From assembly GCA_947631655.1 (NCBI GenBank), contig CANRME010000024.1, positions 1 to 13,469 on the forward strand: 13,469 nucleotides of DNA, written 5' to 3'. Origin of the DNA: an uncultured Bacilli bacterium. GTDB lineage: Bacteria > Bacillota_I > Bacilli_A > RF39 > UBA660. The position numbers and the translations under genes are program-made. The notes under the pieces are model-generated. The model was not told the DNA's origin, did not search any database, and was given only the letters and a program-made list of their open reading frames with translations. Shown piece after piece: positions 5,497 to 13,403 of the stretch (positions are counted from its first letter, which is position 1; every line of letters begins with the position of its first letter).

Positions 5497-6139
5497 CTAG
5501 TTTTAAACTAGGAGAAGTAGGGTAATTTATTTTATTAATTAACTCTTCTCCTAAATAATTTTTTAAAGTTTCTAAATAATAATTATCTAAAATATCTTTT
5601 AAATTATTTATATATTTAGTATGTCTTTCTTCTTCATTAGAAATATCTTTTAATTCATTAGTAATTATTTTGAGTTTATCTTCATGCTTTTTTAATTTTT
5701 CTTTTAACTTTTTCATTTTTACTTCTAAATTGTGAATATCCATTCGTTTATTAACAATCTTATAATTATTTTTAAAATTTACTTCCTTATCAGTTGCTTT
5801 ATACCAAGTAATAACTTCATAAAAATAAAAGGGAATTAAAATTAAGTCTTGCAATAAATTAGCATAAATATCTGGAATAAACTTTATTACTAAAACAGTT
5901 ATAATTAGAGTAGTTATAAATTTCATAAAAGTATTCCATTTTATTATTTTATCGACATTTTCATAGTGGTTTATTTCATCCTTAAGTTCAAATTCTTTTT
6001 TACTTAATTTGGTTATTTCCTTTGTTAATAACCTATTTTCTTCACTTAATGTTTTTGTTTCTTCTTCCAAAATATTTTTTTTCTTTTTTAAAAAACTTAA
6101 ATATTTCTTTTCTTCTATTAAACACTCAAGTATATTCAT
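5474..6139 (-). CDS. Coiled-coil membrane protein of unknown function
   Basis: I do not recognise a family. The 221-residue product has a Lys/Glu-rich coiled coil (about residues 8-65), a hydrophobic segment (about 72-104, one or two membrane passes: FITTLIITVLVIKFIPDIY and LLQDLILIPFYFYEV), then a second long coiled coil (about 130-185) and a basic tail. A helical hairpin anchored in the membrane with both coils on the same face is plausible. ATG at 6139 is preferred over an in-frame GTG nine bases upstream, because AAGGTGA (6145-6151) is correctly spaced for the ATG and overlaps the GTG. It is convergent with the surface-protein gene and divergent from addB, with about 100 bases for two promoters. 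No conserved catalytic residues are visible. Confidence 0.75.
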   Translation of the reverse strand: MNILECLIEEKKYLSFLKKKKNILEEETKTLSEENRLLTKEITKLSKKEFELKDEINHYENVDKIIKWNTFMKFITTLIITVLVIKFIPDIYANLLQDLILIPFYFYEVITWYKATDKEVNFKNNYKIVNKRMDIHNLEVKMKKLKEKLKKHEDKLKIITNELKDISNEEERHTKYINNLKDILDNYYLETLKNYLGEELINKINYPTSPSLKLEKKKTID

Positions 6140-6193
6140 CGTACTCACCTTGTATAAGTTATGAAAATATTAAAAAAAAGATACTTTTCTTTA

Positions 6194-6222
6194 ATGAAAA
6201 AATATAAAAGTTAAGGTATAAT
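6194..6222 (+). promoter_or_regulatory. Promoter of the addB-addA operon
   Basis: ATGAAA (6194-6199), a 17-bp spacer and perfect TATAAT (6217-6222). The -35 matches the consensus at four positions. The ribosome site AGGTGG (6230-6235) follows within a short leader. Confidence 0.6.
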
Positions 6223-6240
6223 ACTTTATAGGTGGTAAGT

Positions 6241-8580
6241 ATGACTTATTTAGATAATTTACAAAACTTAGATTATGTAATTACAACTCCTAGTATTAAA
6301 GAGGAAATCTTAAAAGAAAAAACTAATGCCAAAATTCTTTTAAATATTAAAATAATGACCTTAAAAGAATTTCTAAATAATCTAGTAGGTACTTATAATG
6401 AAGAAGCAATTATCTATTTAATGCGCACTTATAATTATTCTTATGATAAAGCTAAAACTATTCTTAATAATATTTTTTATCCTAGTAATGATTTACCTAA
6501 TTTAAAACAAGAACTAGATAACCATAACTTACTTATTTATAATCCTAATTTTACTAATAATATTCATAATATTAAAATTATTGGTCCTGTAAATATTGAT
6601 GATTATACTAAAAAACTATTAAGTAGATTTAATCTAACTTTTATTAAAGAAAAAGAAAATAATTATCTACCTAAAGTAAGGCATTTAAAAACTATTACTG
6701 ATGAAGTAGTGGATGTAGCATCTTTAATAACTGAAGAATTAAAAACAATTGATATTAATAATATCTATTTAGTAAATGTTCCAAAAGAATATTATAGTGT
6801 TTTAAAAAGAATTTTTAATATGTTTAATATTCCTTTAAATATTCCCGAAAATAGTAGTATCTATGCTACTAAAATAGTAAAAGATTTTTTGGACCTTTTA
6901 AAATCTAGTAATGACTTAGATTTAGCGGTAAAGTCTTTAGGTAATGATGAAGTTTCCCTAAAAGTTTTAGATATTATAAATAAATACTCTTTTACAAAAG
7001 TTATTGATAAACCTTTCATAGCATCCTTAGAAAAAGAATTTAAAAATACTAAATTAGATAATAAATTTTTAAAAAGAGCTATTAATGTTCTTAATTTTGA
7101 TGAAGTAATTCCTAGTGATAATAATTATTATCATGTTTTAAGTTTTAATGAATCATTAGTTTTTAATGCTCATAAAGATGATGATTATTTAAGTGATTTT
7201 ACCAAATCTCTTTTAGGACTTACTACATCCATAGACTATAATAACTTCCAAAAAATGATGATAACAAGTATTATTCATAATACTAAAAATTTAACTATTA
7301 GTTATAAAGATACTTCCTTTTTTGATAGCTTTTATCCTAGTTCTTTAATTAATGACTTAAATTTAGAAGTAATTACTCCTAATTATAATTATTTATCTTC
7401 TACTATATATAATAAATATGCTTTAGGTATCAAGTTAGATAATTATTATAAATATAATGAAAAAGATAATAATTTATATAATCTTTATAAAACTTATGGA
7501 TCTAATACTTATCATACTTACCATAACGAATATAATGGTATACCAAAAGACCAAATTGCATCTTTTCTAAAAGATGGTCTTACCTTATCTTATACTTCCT
7601 TAAATAATTATTTTAATTGTGGCTTTAAATACTACATTAATAACTTTTTAAAATTAGATCCTTTTGAAGAAACATTCGCCACTTTAATAGGTAATTTATT
7701 CCATTATACTTTATCGAAAATGTATGAACCCGATTTTGACTTGGATAAATGCTACAATGAGTACTTACAAACTATAACTTTAAATAATAAAGAAAAATTT
7801 TTTATAACGAAACTTAAAAATGACTTAGCTTTTGTTATTGAAACTATTCGGTACCAAGATACTTACTCCCGTCTTAATGCTACGTTAACTGAACAACAAA
7901 TATTTGTGGATAAATCTAATGATATTAGTATTAAGTTTATGGGCATTGTCGATAAAATAAAATATTTGGAAACCGATGGCAAAGTTATTATGGCCATCAT
8001 TGATTATAAAACTGGACATCCCGAAAGTACTTTAGATAATATTTGTTATGGCTTAAACTTACAACTTCCTATCTATATTTATCTTGCTGACAATTATTCA
8101 TTTAATAATGTCGTAATTGCAGGATTTTATCTCCAACATATCATGCCTAAAATTTTAATTGATGAAGAAGATGAAATGAGTATTAAAAAACGCCATTTAC
8201 GATTATTAGGTTATAGTAATAGCGACCCTAATTACTTAAGTATGTTTGATAATAATTATATATCTTCCTCTGTTATTGCCGGAATGGGGATTAATAAAAA
8301 TAATACCTTTTCTTCTTATGCTAAAGTCTTAAACGATGAAGGTATAGAATTAGTAAGAAAAATCGTTACGAAGAAAATAGATGAAGCAATTAATGGTATT
8401 ACAAATGGTAATTTTAACATAAACCCTAAAAGAATTGACGGAGAACTTGTATCTTGTAAATACTGTAAATATCAAAGTATTTGTTTCCGCAAAGAAGAAG
8501 ATATTATCGATTTAAAATATCAAAAAATAAATGAAATTTTAGAAAAGGAGGCGAGAATCAATGCCGAAATGGACCGATGA
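6241..8580 (+). CDS. addB: AddB-like nuclease subunit of AddAB (RexB)
   Basis: AddB partners AddA in the complex that resects double-strand breaks and responds to Chi. The C-terminal nuclease is intact: GNLFH (484-488), acidic D571, the IDYKTG motif with D588 and K590, and QLPIYIY starting at Q608. Cys 460 plus C739-x2-C742-x5-C748 reproduce the four-cysteine iron-sulphur arrangement of AddB. At 779 residues it is much shorter than Bacillus AddB (about 1,160), and I see no Walker A in the N-terminal part, so this part is reduced to a scaffold at best. ATG at 6241 is preferred over GTG at 6232, because AGGTGG (6230-6235) overlaps the GTG and sits five bases before the ATG. The end overlaps addA by 20 bases, implying translational coupling. 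Confidence 0.88.
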   Translation: MTYLDNLQNLDYVITTPSIKEEILKEKTNAKILLNIKIMTLKEFLNNLVGTYNEEAIIYLMRTYNYSYDKAKTILNNIFYPSNDLPNLKQELDNHNLLIYNPNFTNNIHNIKIIGPVNIDDYTKKLLSRFNLTFIKEKENNYLPKVRHLKTITDEVVDVASLITEELKTIDINNIYLVNVPKEYYSVLKRIFNMFNIPLNIPENSSIYATKIVKDFLDLLKSSNDLDLAVKSLGNDEVSLKVLDIINKYSFTKVIDKPFIASLEKEFKNTKLDNKFLKRAINVLNFDEVIPSDNNYYHVLSFNESLVFNAHKDDDYLSDFTKSLLGLTTSIDYNNFQKMMITSIIHNTKNLTISYKDTSFFDSFYPSSLINDLNLEVITPNYNYLSSTIYNKYALGIKLDNYYKYNEKDNNLYNLYKTYGSNTYHTYHNEYNGIPKDQIASFLKDGLTLSYTSLNNYFNCGFKYYINNFLKLDPFEETFATLIGNLFHYTLSKMYEPDFDLDKCYNEYLQTITLNNKEKFFITKLKNDLAFVIETIRYQDTYSRLNATLTEQQIFVDKSNDISIKFMGIVDKIKYLETDGKVIMAIIDYKTGHPESTLDNICYGLNLQLPIYIYLADNYSFNNVVIAGFYLQHIMPKILIDEEDEMSIKKRHLRLLGYSNSDPNYLSMFDNNYISSSVIAGMGINKNNTFSSYAKVLNDEGIELVRKIVTKKIDEAINGITNGNFNINPKRIDGELVSCKYCKYQSICFRKEEDIIDLKYQKINEILEKEARINAEMDR

Positions 8581-11500
8581 ACAACTAGAAGCTATTAATG
8601 AAGAAGGTAAAAACATTATTGTCAGTGCTGGTGCTGGTTCTGGTAAAACAGCAGTCTTATCAGAACGCGTTTTAAGAAAAGTATCGAGCGGTATTAGTAT
8701 TAATAAACTTTTAATCTTAACCTTCACTAATGCTGCTGCTAGTGAAATGAAAGAACGTATCCGGAAAAAATTAGAAAACTTATCATTAAAACAAGAACTA
8801 GCTTTACTAGATAGTGCTTATATTATGACCTTTGATGCCTATGCTCTAAGTTTGGTTAAAAAATATTATTATCTTCTAAATATTGATAAAGATATAACCA
8901 TTGGTGAAGAAAGTATTTTCACTCTTAAAAAAGAAGAGTATTTAGATGATATTTTTAATGAAATGTATGAAAGTAATAACCCTTTGTTTATTGATTTTAT
9001 CTCGACTTTCTGTGTGAAAGATGATACTGATTTAAAAAAAATGCTCCTTAATATTGATGCTAGTATCGATTTAAAATATGATAAAGAAAATTATCTTGCT
9101 GCTTATGTCGATAACTATTATGAACCTTCTTATTTAAATGAAGTAATTATAAGTTATGAAACCTTATTACTTAAATATACCCAAGATATACAAGATAATT
9201 TAGAAAATCTAAAAGGCTATGTAAGTGGTCCTTATTATGAAAAAATATCTTCTTCTTTATCTATCTTATTAAATGCTAATACTTATGAAGAAATTAAAAA
9301 TAATGTTAATATTACTCTTCCTATAATCGAAAAGGGTAGTGAAGAAAAAGCTAAAAATATCAAAGAAAAAATTAGTAATACTATTAAAAAACTTCAAAAA
9401 CTAACTAAATATCCTGATAAAGAATATATAAAAAATAGTTTAATTAAAACTAAAAAATATGCAATTGTTATTACGGATATTTTACAAAAATTAGAAAGTA
9501 TGATGGAGAGTTTTAAACATACTAAAAATATTTATACTTTTACGGACATTGCCAAAATGGCGATAAGTATTTTAGAAAATAATCCCAGAGTATCTGAAGA
9601 AATCAAAAATTCTTTTCAAGAAATATTAATTGATGAATACCAAGATACTTCTGATTTACAAGATAAGTTTATTTCTTTAATTGAAAATAATAATGTTTAT
9701 ATGGTTGGCGATATTAAACAATCAATTTATCGTTTCCGTAATGCTAATCCCGAGTTATTTAGAAAAAAATATAATACATATGCCAAAGGTTTAAATGGCT
9801 TAAAAATCGATCTACATAAAAATTTTCGTTCTCGTAAAGAAGTTATTGATAATATTAATTTAATATTTAATCATATTATGGACGAAGAAGTCGGTTTTTC
9901 TTCTTACCGCCAAGATCATCAAATGCTTTTTGGCAATAATACCTATTTAGAAGAAGATTCTGGTTTTGATTCCAATATGGAAGTTTTAACTTATGAATTA
10001 GATAAAGAAAGTGCTTATAATTCTTCTGAAATTGAAGCATTTACTATTGCTAAAAACATTAAAGAATATATCCAAAGGGGATATAAAGTCTTAGATAAAG
10101 AAAGTGGTAAATTGCGTCCTATTACTTATAGTGATTTTTGTATCTTAATCGACCGCAGTAAAGATTTTAGTACCTATAAAAAAATCTTAGAATATTCTGG
10201 TATTCCTACCATAATCTATCGTGATGAACCAATTAGTGATACCGCCGACTTACAAATTATCAAAAATGTTTTTAATTTATTAAAAGGGATTGCTACTAAA
10301 AATTATGATAAATTATTTTCCTTTGCCTTCCTAAGTATCGGACGAAGTTACCTAATTTCTTATGATGATGCTTATTTGTTTGATATTATTACCAATAAAA
10401 GATTTTATGAAACTACGCTTTATCAAAAATTAACTAATATTTTAAAAGATTATGAAACTCTAACTCCAACCGTTATTTTCAAGCGTTTCTTAAAAGAGTT
10501 TGATGTATATAACAAGATAATTACTATAGGAGATATAAATGCTCATACCATGGTTTACGATTATTTTAAAGATTTATTATTTAATTTAGAAAGTATGGGC
10601 TATACTATACTTGAAGTAACCGATTATCTTAACAAAATCGCTGACCATAAATTAGATATTAAATATCATACTAATAAAGAAGAAAGTAATGCTTGTAAAA
10701 TTATGACTATTCACGCTTCTAAGGGATTAGAGTTTCCTATCTGTTTCTATAGTGGCTTAAAAGATAAATATAATATTAAAGAATTAACATCTCGTATTTT
10801 ATATAATAAAGATATAGGACTTATAATGCCATTCTATGATAATGGTTTACATAGTAGTATTTTAAAAGAAATAAATAACTATCATTACTATCAAGAAGAG
10901 ATAAGTGAGCGTTTGCGTTTATTCTATGTTGCTTTAACTAGAGCTCGTGAAAAAATGATTTTAATTACTCCTTTAGAAGATTTTGATAGTAGTATTACTC
11001 ATAATCTAGTTAATCTAAGTGACCGCTTAAGATACCGTAGTACTAGTAATATTTTATTCTCTTTAGAAAATGTTTTGGCCTCTTATTTTAAAACTGTTGA
11101 TTTAAATACCTTAAATTTAACGAAAGCTTATAAATTAAGTACTCAAATTAAAACTTTGGAAGAACAAGGTATGGCTCTAAAAGTTTATGATAATCCACCA
11201 ATCACTGAAGAATTGGAAGAAAATAAACACTATTCTAAAGAAAGTAATACTTTATATACAACTGAGACCCTACAAAATATTAATTTTGGTTTATTATGCC
11301 ACCGTGAATTAGAAAATATTGATTTTAAAAATCCTAATTATGAATATATGAACCCTTTAGTAGCTGATAAAATTAAAGCTTTTATCAAAACCGGTATTTT
11401 AGATAATGCCCTAAATATTTATAAAGAATATGAATTTGTTTGGGAAAAAGAAGATGGACATTATACAGGCATTATTGATTTATTAATCGAGTACCAAGAT

Positions 11501-11662
11501 TCTTATACTATTATTGATTATAAATTAAAACATACTCAAGATAAAGCTTATTTAAAACAACTGGCAGGTTATAAAGAATATATAAAAATGCTTACTAACA
11601 AAGAAGTTAAGACTTATTTATATTCAATTCTCGATGAAAAATTAGAAGAATTAAACGTTTAA
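8561..11662 (+). CDS. addA: ATP-dependent helicase-nuclease subunit AddA (RexA)
   Basis: AddA is a UvrD-like superfamily 1 helicase fused to a RecB-type nuclease; with AddB it unwinds and degrades DNA ends before RecA loading. All helicase motifs are visible in the 1,033-residue product: SAGAGSGKT (22-30), DEYQD (358-362), KQSIYRF (386-392), NFRS, TIHASKGLEF and FYVALTRARE (788-797). The C-terminal nuclease has H914, D973 and the IDYK motif with D986 and K988, so it should be active. It is shorter than Bacillus AddA (about 1,230), in keeping with the short AddB. AAAGGAGG about ten bases before the ATG lies inside addB. A clear terminator follows directly after the stop, closing the two-gene operon. 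Confidence 0.96.
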   Translation: MPKWTDEQLEAINEEGKNIIVSAGAGSGKTAVLSERVLRKVSSGISINKLLILTFTNAAASEMKERIRKKLENLSLKQELALLDSAYIMTFDAYALSLVKKYYYLLNIDKDITIGEESIFTLKKEEYLDDIFNEMYESNNPLFIDFISTFCVKDDTDLKKMLLNIDASIDLKYDKENYLAAYVDNYYEPSYLNEVIISYETLLLKYTQDIQDNLENLKGYVSGPYYEKISSSLSILLNANTYEEIKNNVNITLPIIEKGSEEKAKNIKEKISNTIKKLQKLTKYPDKEYIKNSLIKTKKYAIVITDILQKLESMMESFKHTKNIYTFTDIAKMAISILENNPRVSEEIKNSFQEILIDEYQDTSDLQDKFISLIENNNVYMVGDIKQSIYRFRNANPELFRKKYNTYAKGLNGLKIDLHKNFRSRKEVIDNINLIFNHIMDEEVGFSSYRQDHQMLFGNNTYLEEDSGFDSNMEVLTYELDKESAYNSSEIEAFTIAKNIKEYIQRGYKVLDKESGKLRPITYSDFCILIDRSKDFSTYKKILEYSGIPTIIYRDEPISDTADLQIIKNVFNLLKGIATKNYDKLFSFAFLSIGRSYLISYDDAYLFDIITNKRFYETTLYQKLTNILKDYETLTPTVIFKRFLKEFDVYNKIITIGDINAHTMVYDYFKDLLFNLESMGYTILEVTDYLNKIADHKLDIKYHTNKEESNACKIMTIHASKGLEFPICFYSGLKDKYNIKELTSRILYNKDIGLIMPFYDNGLHSSILKEINNYHYYQEEISERLRLFYVALTRAREKMILITPLEDFDSSITHNLVNLSDRLRYRSTSNILFSLENVLASYFKTVDLNTLNLTKAYKLSTQIKTLEEQGMALKVYDNPPITEELEENKHYSKESNTLYTTETLQNINFGLLCHRELENIDFKNPNYEYMNPLVADKIKAFIKTGILDNALNIYKEYEFVWEKEDGHYTGIIDLLIEYQDSYTIIDYKLKHTQDKAYLKQLAGYKEYIKMLTNKEVKTYLYSILDEKLEELNV

Positions 11663-11689
11663 AATTTCTCACATTTGAGAAATTTTTTT
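11662..11689 (+). terminator. Terminator of addB-addA
   Basis: A perfect 10-bp stem AAATTTCTCA/TGAGAAATTT with a four-base loop, ending in seven T. It begins at the last base of the addA stop codon. Its T run is also the left end of the 66-bp repeat. Confidence 0.9.
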
Positions 11690-11749
11690 ATGAAATTTTC
11701 ACGAAAAAAAGGAAATCGGTAAAAAATTGTTAATATATATTATAGAAGG
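11684..11749 (+). repeat. 66-bp direct repeat, copy 1 (leader of MazF-like gene)
   Basis: This copy is identical to 12415-12481 apart from one A missing in an A run. It contains AAATTTTCACG, GGAAATCGG and an AT-rich end with overlapping TATATT/TATTAT boxes, and finishes in AGAAGG, the ribosome site of the MazF-like gene. It probably holds that gene's promoter, although no good -35 is visible. Confidence 0.9.
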
Positions 11750-11757
11750 TGAAAAAA

Positions 11758-12282
11758 ATGTATACAAAAATAAAAGAAGAAAATCAAATCGAAAAAATAT
11801 ATATTAGTTGTGAAAATTATAAAAAAGCTTATGAGTCGAAATATCTTAAATTTTCCAAATTAGGTAATTGGCTTCAAAAAGAATCGGCTATTTTTAGAAA
11901 AGAATCTAATAATTTAATTTTTACTAAACCAAATTTTAAAAGAGGAGAAATTATAAAAGTTAATTTTGGCATAAATATCGGTTCAGAATTATCTAATACT
12001 CATTTTGCTATTGTGTTAAATAATGATGATAATAATATGGTAGATAATATCACCGTTCTTCCATTAACATCTAAAAAAGGGTATAGAAGATTAAATTTAG
12101 GTAATTTACTTAGTGTATTTAATGATGACAAGTACAATAAAAATACTTATGCTTTAATAACTCAAATTACAACTATAAGTAAGGAGAAAGTTTTTAAACT
12201 TAGCACTAAATATTCCTGTTCTAATGAGATTTTAAATTTAATTGATAATGAAATAGTTAAATTTTTAACACATAAAAAATAA
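11758..12282 (+). CDS. PemK/MazF-like toxin, no antitoxin beside it
   Basis: Members of this family are sequence-specific ribosome-independent mRNA endonucleases. The 174-residue product has a helical N-terminal extension (1-58) and a MazF/PemK core: RGEIIKVNFG (62-71), GSEL (75-78), AIVLNND (84-90), TVLPLTS (99-105) and ITQITTISKEKV (134-145). In classical MazF the segment after GSE reads about GGVRP, whose Arg is catalytic; here it is SNTHF, so His or nothing takes that place. The Thr of PLTS is kept. No antitoxin-sized frame lies next to it, so it may be an orphan, be restrained by its own extension, or have diverged. ATG at 11758 is chosen over GTG at 11749, since AGAAGG (11744-11749) overlaps the GTG and is eight bases before the ATG. 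Confidence 0.75.
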   Translation: MYTKIKEENQIEKIYISCENYKKAYESKYLKFSKLGNWLQKESAIFRKESNNLIFTKPNFKRGEIIKVNFGINIGSELSNTHFAIVLNNDDNNMVDNITVLPLTSKKGYRRLNLGNLLSVFNDDKYNKNTYALITQITTISKEKVFKLSTKYSCSNEILNLIDNEIVKFLTHKK

Positions 12283-12309
12283 CTATCACTTAACAGAGAC
12301 AGTTATTTT
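12277..12309. terminator. Terminator-like hairpin after the MazF-like gene
   Basis: An 8-bp stem AAATAACT/AGTTATTT (12277-12284 with 12301-12308) with further partial pairing inside. It spans the stop codon and is T-rich on both strands (TTTTC on plus, TTTTTTATG on minus), so it could work in either direction. The stem is weak. Confidence 0.45.
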
Positions 12310-12316
12310 CAGTCAT

Positions 12317-12397
12317 TCGGTAAAATACCGATACGTCCGTTTAAGAACACAGTTAGTGAATAATTCACTAATTAAATATTAACATTAATTAATATTT
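12317..12397. other. Cluster of three small hairpins, no gene
   Basis: Three perfect inverted repeats lie close together: TCGGTA/TACCGA (12317-12331), TTAGTGAA/TTCACTAA (12353-12371) and AAATATTA/TAATATTT (12374-12397). No reading frame with a ribosome site and no strong promoter was found. It may be a scar between the two duplicated leaders or an unrecognised structured RNA. Confidence 0.4.
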
Positions 12398-12414
12398 ATT
12401 GCAAGTAAAAAATG

Positions 12415-12481
12415 TTTTTTATGAAATTTTCACGAAAAAAAAGGAAATCGGTAAAAAATTGTTAATATATATTATAGAAGG
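12415..12481 (+). repeat. 67-bp direct repeat, copy 2 (upstream of rpn-like gene)
   Basis: The second copy of the sequence at 11684-11749. Beyond the repeat, the resemblance to the start of the MazF-like gene continues weakly: ATATAGACAAATTATAAAAG here against ATGTATACAAAAATAAAAG there. The former start codon reads ATA and the next codon TAG. This copy thus seems to carry a decayed toxin start before the new ribosome sites at 12504-12511 and 12527-12531. Confidence 0.88.
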
Positions 12482-12536
12482 GCTAAAAATATAGACAAAT
12501 TATAAAAGGGGTAAAAATGTGATTAGAAAGGTTTAT

Positions 12537-13130
12537 ATGACTAAAACTAAAGAAATATTTTTACCATTATATAATGATATTATTTTTACCGAAATATTTA
12601 ATAATCCCGATAATATAAGAATATTAGAAAATTTTTTAGAAAATTATTTTAATTATAAGTTGGGTTCTTTAAGGAATAGAGTAGTATTAAAACATCGGTA
12701 TCTATCCATAGCAAATAAAAAAGAAGCAAGAAAACAAGTAGATATTTTAATAGAGCTAGATGATAAGACTTCTATAAATTTAGAAATGAATAATACTAAA
12801 AGAAAAGATATATTTATAAGAAATAGAATATATGCTAGTAAAGTTCATGGACAGAAATTAAAGAAAAATACTCATGATTATAATACTGTAGGAATAACTA
12901 TTCAAATAAATTTAAATACCAAGATTAAAAATTCTAAAGAAGGAATAGAAAGATGGTATATAACCAATGAAATAACCAAAGAAAAAGTTAAAGATATTGA
13001 AATAGATATGGTTGATTTGCAAAAAGAAAAGTTGTATAATAAAAGTGGATTTAAAAAATGGTGTAAATTGATATTAGCTGAAAGCATGGAAGAATTTAAA
13101 AATAGATTGGAGAGGGTTAAAAGAAGGTGA
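12537..13130 (+). CDS. Rpn-family PD-(D/E)XK nuclease, frameshifted
   Basis: Proteins of this family (PDDEXK_2, Rpn) are DNA nucleases linked to recombination, sometimes called transposases, and toxic when overproduced. The 197 residues before the stop contain the family start (LPLYNDIIFTEIFNN), the catalytic region VDILIEL with D69 and INLEMNN with E83, and the following helical region. The usual third residue is Q (E-x-Q); here it is N85. The frame stops at 13130 inside a GLKEG repeat, while the typical C-terminal tail continues in another frame to 13254, so a frameshift splits the gene. ATG at 12537 has AAAGG five bases upstream; an in-frame GTG at 12519 with AAAAGGGG is the alternative. 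It sits behind copy 2 of the repeat. Confidence 0.8.
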   Translation: MTKTKEIFLPLYNDIIFTEIFNNPDNIRILENFLENYFNYKLGSLRNRVVLKHRYLSIANKKEARKQVDILIELDDKTSINLEMNNTKRKDIFIRNRIYASKVHGQKLKKNTHDYNTVGITIQINLNTKIKNSKEGIERWYITNEITKEKVKDIEIDMVDLQKEKLYNKSGFKKWCKLILAESMEEFKNRLERVKRR

Positions 13131-13151
13131 AATCAAAGGGTTAAAAGAAGG
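13113..13151 (+). repeat. Repeat of 15 bp within the rpn-like gene
   Basis: AGGGTTAAAAGAAGG occurs at 13113-13127 and 13137-13151, a period of 24 bases, or eight codons. It encodes the GLKEG repeats characteristic of the tail of Rpn-type proteins. The frame change lies at the start of the first unit. Confidence 0.8.
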
Positions 13152-13254
13152 CAAAAAAGAAACTGCTAAAGCAATGTTAGAAGAAAATATGAATGTTGAA
13201 TTTATTTCTAGAATAACTAAACTACCGATAAGAGAAATAGAAATGCTAAGATGA
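13114..13254 (+). pseudogene. C-terminal part of the rpn-like gene, +1 frame
   Basis: Starting with GGG at 13114, this frame reads GLKEGEIKGLKEGKKETAKA and ends in ISRITKLPIREIEMLR. This is the usual tail of Rpn nucleases: Gly-Lys-Glu repeats followed by a short helix-turn-helix-like 'IS.IT.L...EI..L' segment. Omitting a single base near 13113 would join it to the nuclease part and give a protein of about 243 residues, normal for the family. It has no start codon of its own before 13165 and only a weak purine-rich site, so it is either dead, made by frameshifting, or made as a short separate product. Confidence 0.75.
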
Positions 13255-13316
13255 AATTAAATGAATAATAAACAAAGGAAGAAATTCTACGTTTTGTTAA
13301 GATGTAACGTTTGCCA

Positions 13317-13342
13317 AGATAGCTAAAAAAAGCTATCTTTTT
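13317..13342 (+). terminator. Terminator after the rpn-like gene
   Basis: An 8-bp perfect stem AGATAGCT/AGCTATCT with an A6 loop, followed by TTTT. It is about 60 bases after the end of the C-terminal fragment. Confidence 0.8.
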
Positions 13343-13356
13343 AACAAATAAAGTCA

Positions 13357-13386
13357 CAAAAAAAGATTACCATTACGTAATCTTTT
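13357..13386 (-). terminator. Terminator of the right-edge minus-strand gene
   Basis: A 10-bp stem (13361-13370 with 13377-13386), loop CATTAC, followed on the minus strand by a run of U. It begins 17 bases after the stop of the minus-strand frame that runs off the window and faces the terminator at 13317-13342. Confidence 0.7.
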
Positions 13387-13403
13387 AAAAACGTATTAAA
13401 TAC

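Noticed and set aside
6232..6240. GTG starts upstream of the chosen ATG for addB (6232), the MazF-like gene (11749) and the coiled-coil gene (6148)
   Set aside because: In each case the GTG is part of the ribosome site of the ATG three codons later.
13261..13326. 21-residue ORF starting MNNKQRKKFYVLLRCNVCQ
   Set aside because: It has no ribosome site and its stop lies inside the terminator hairpin.
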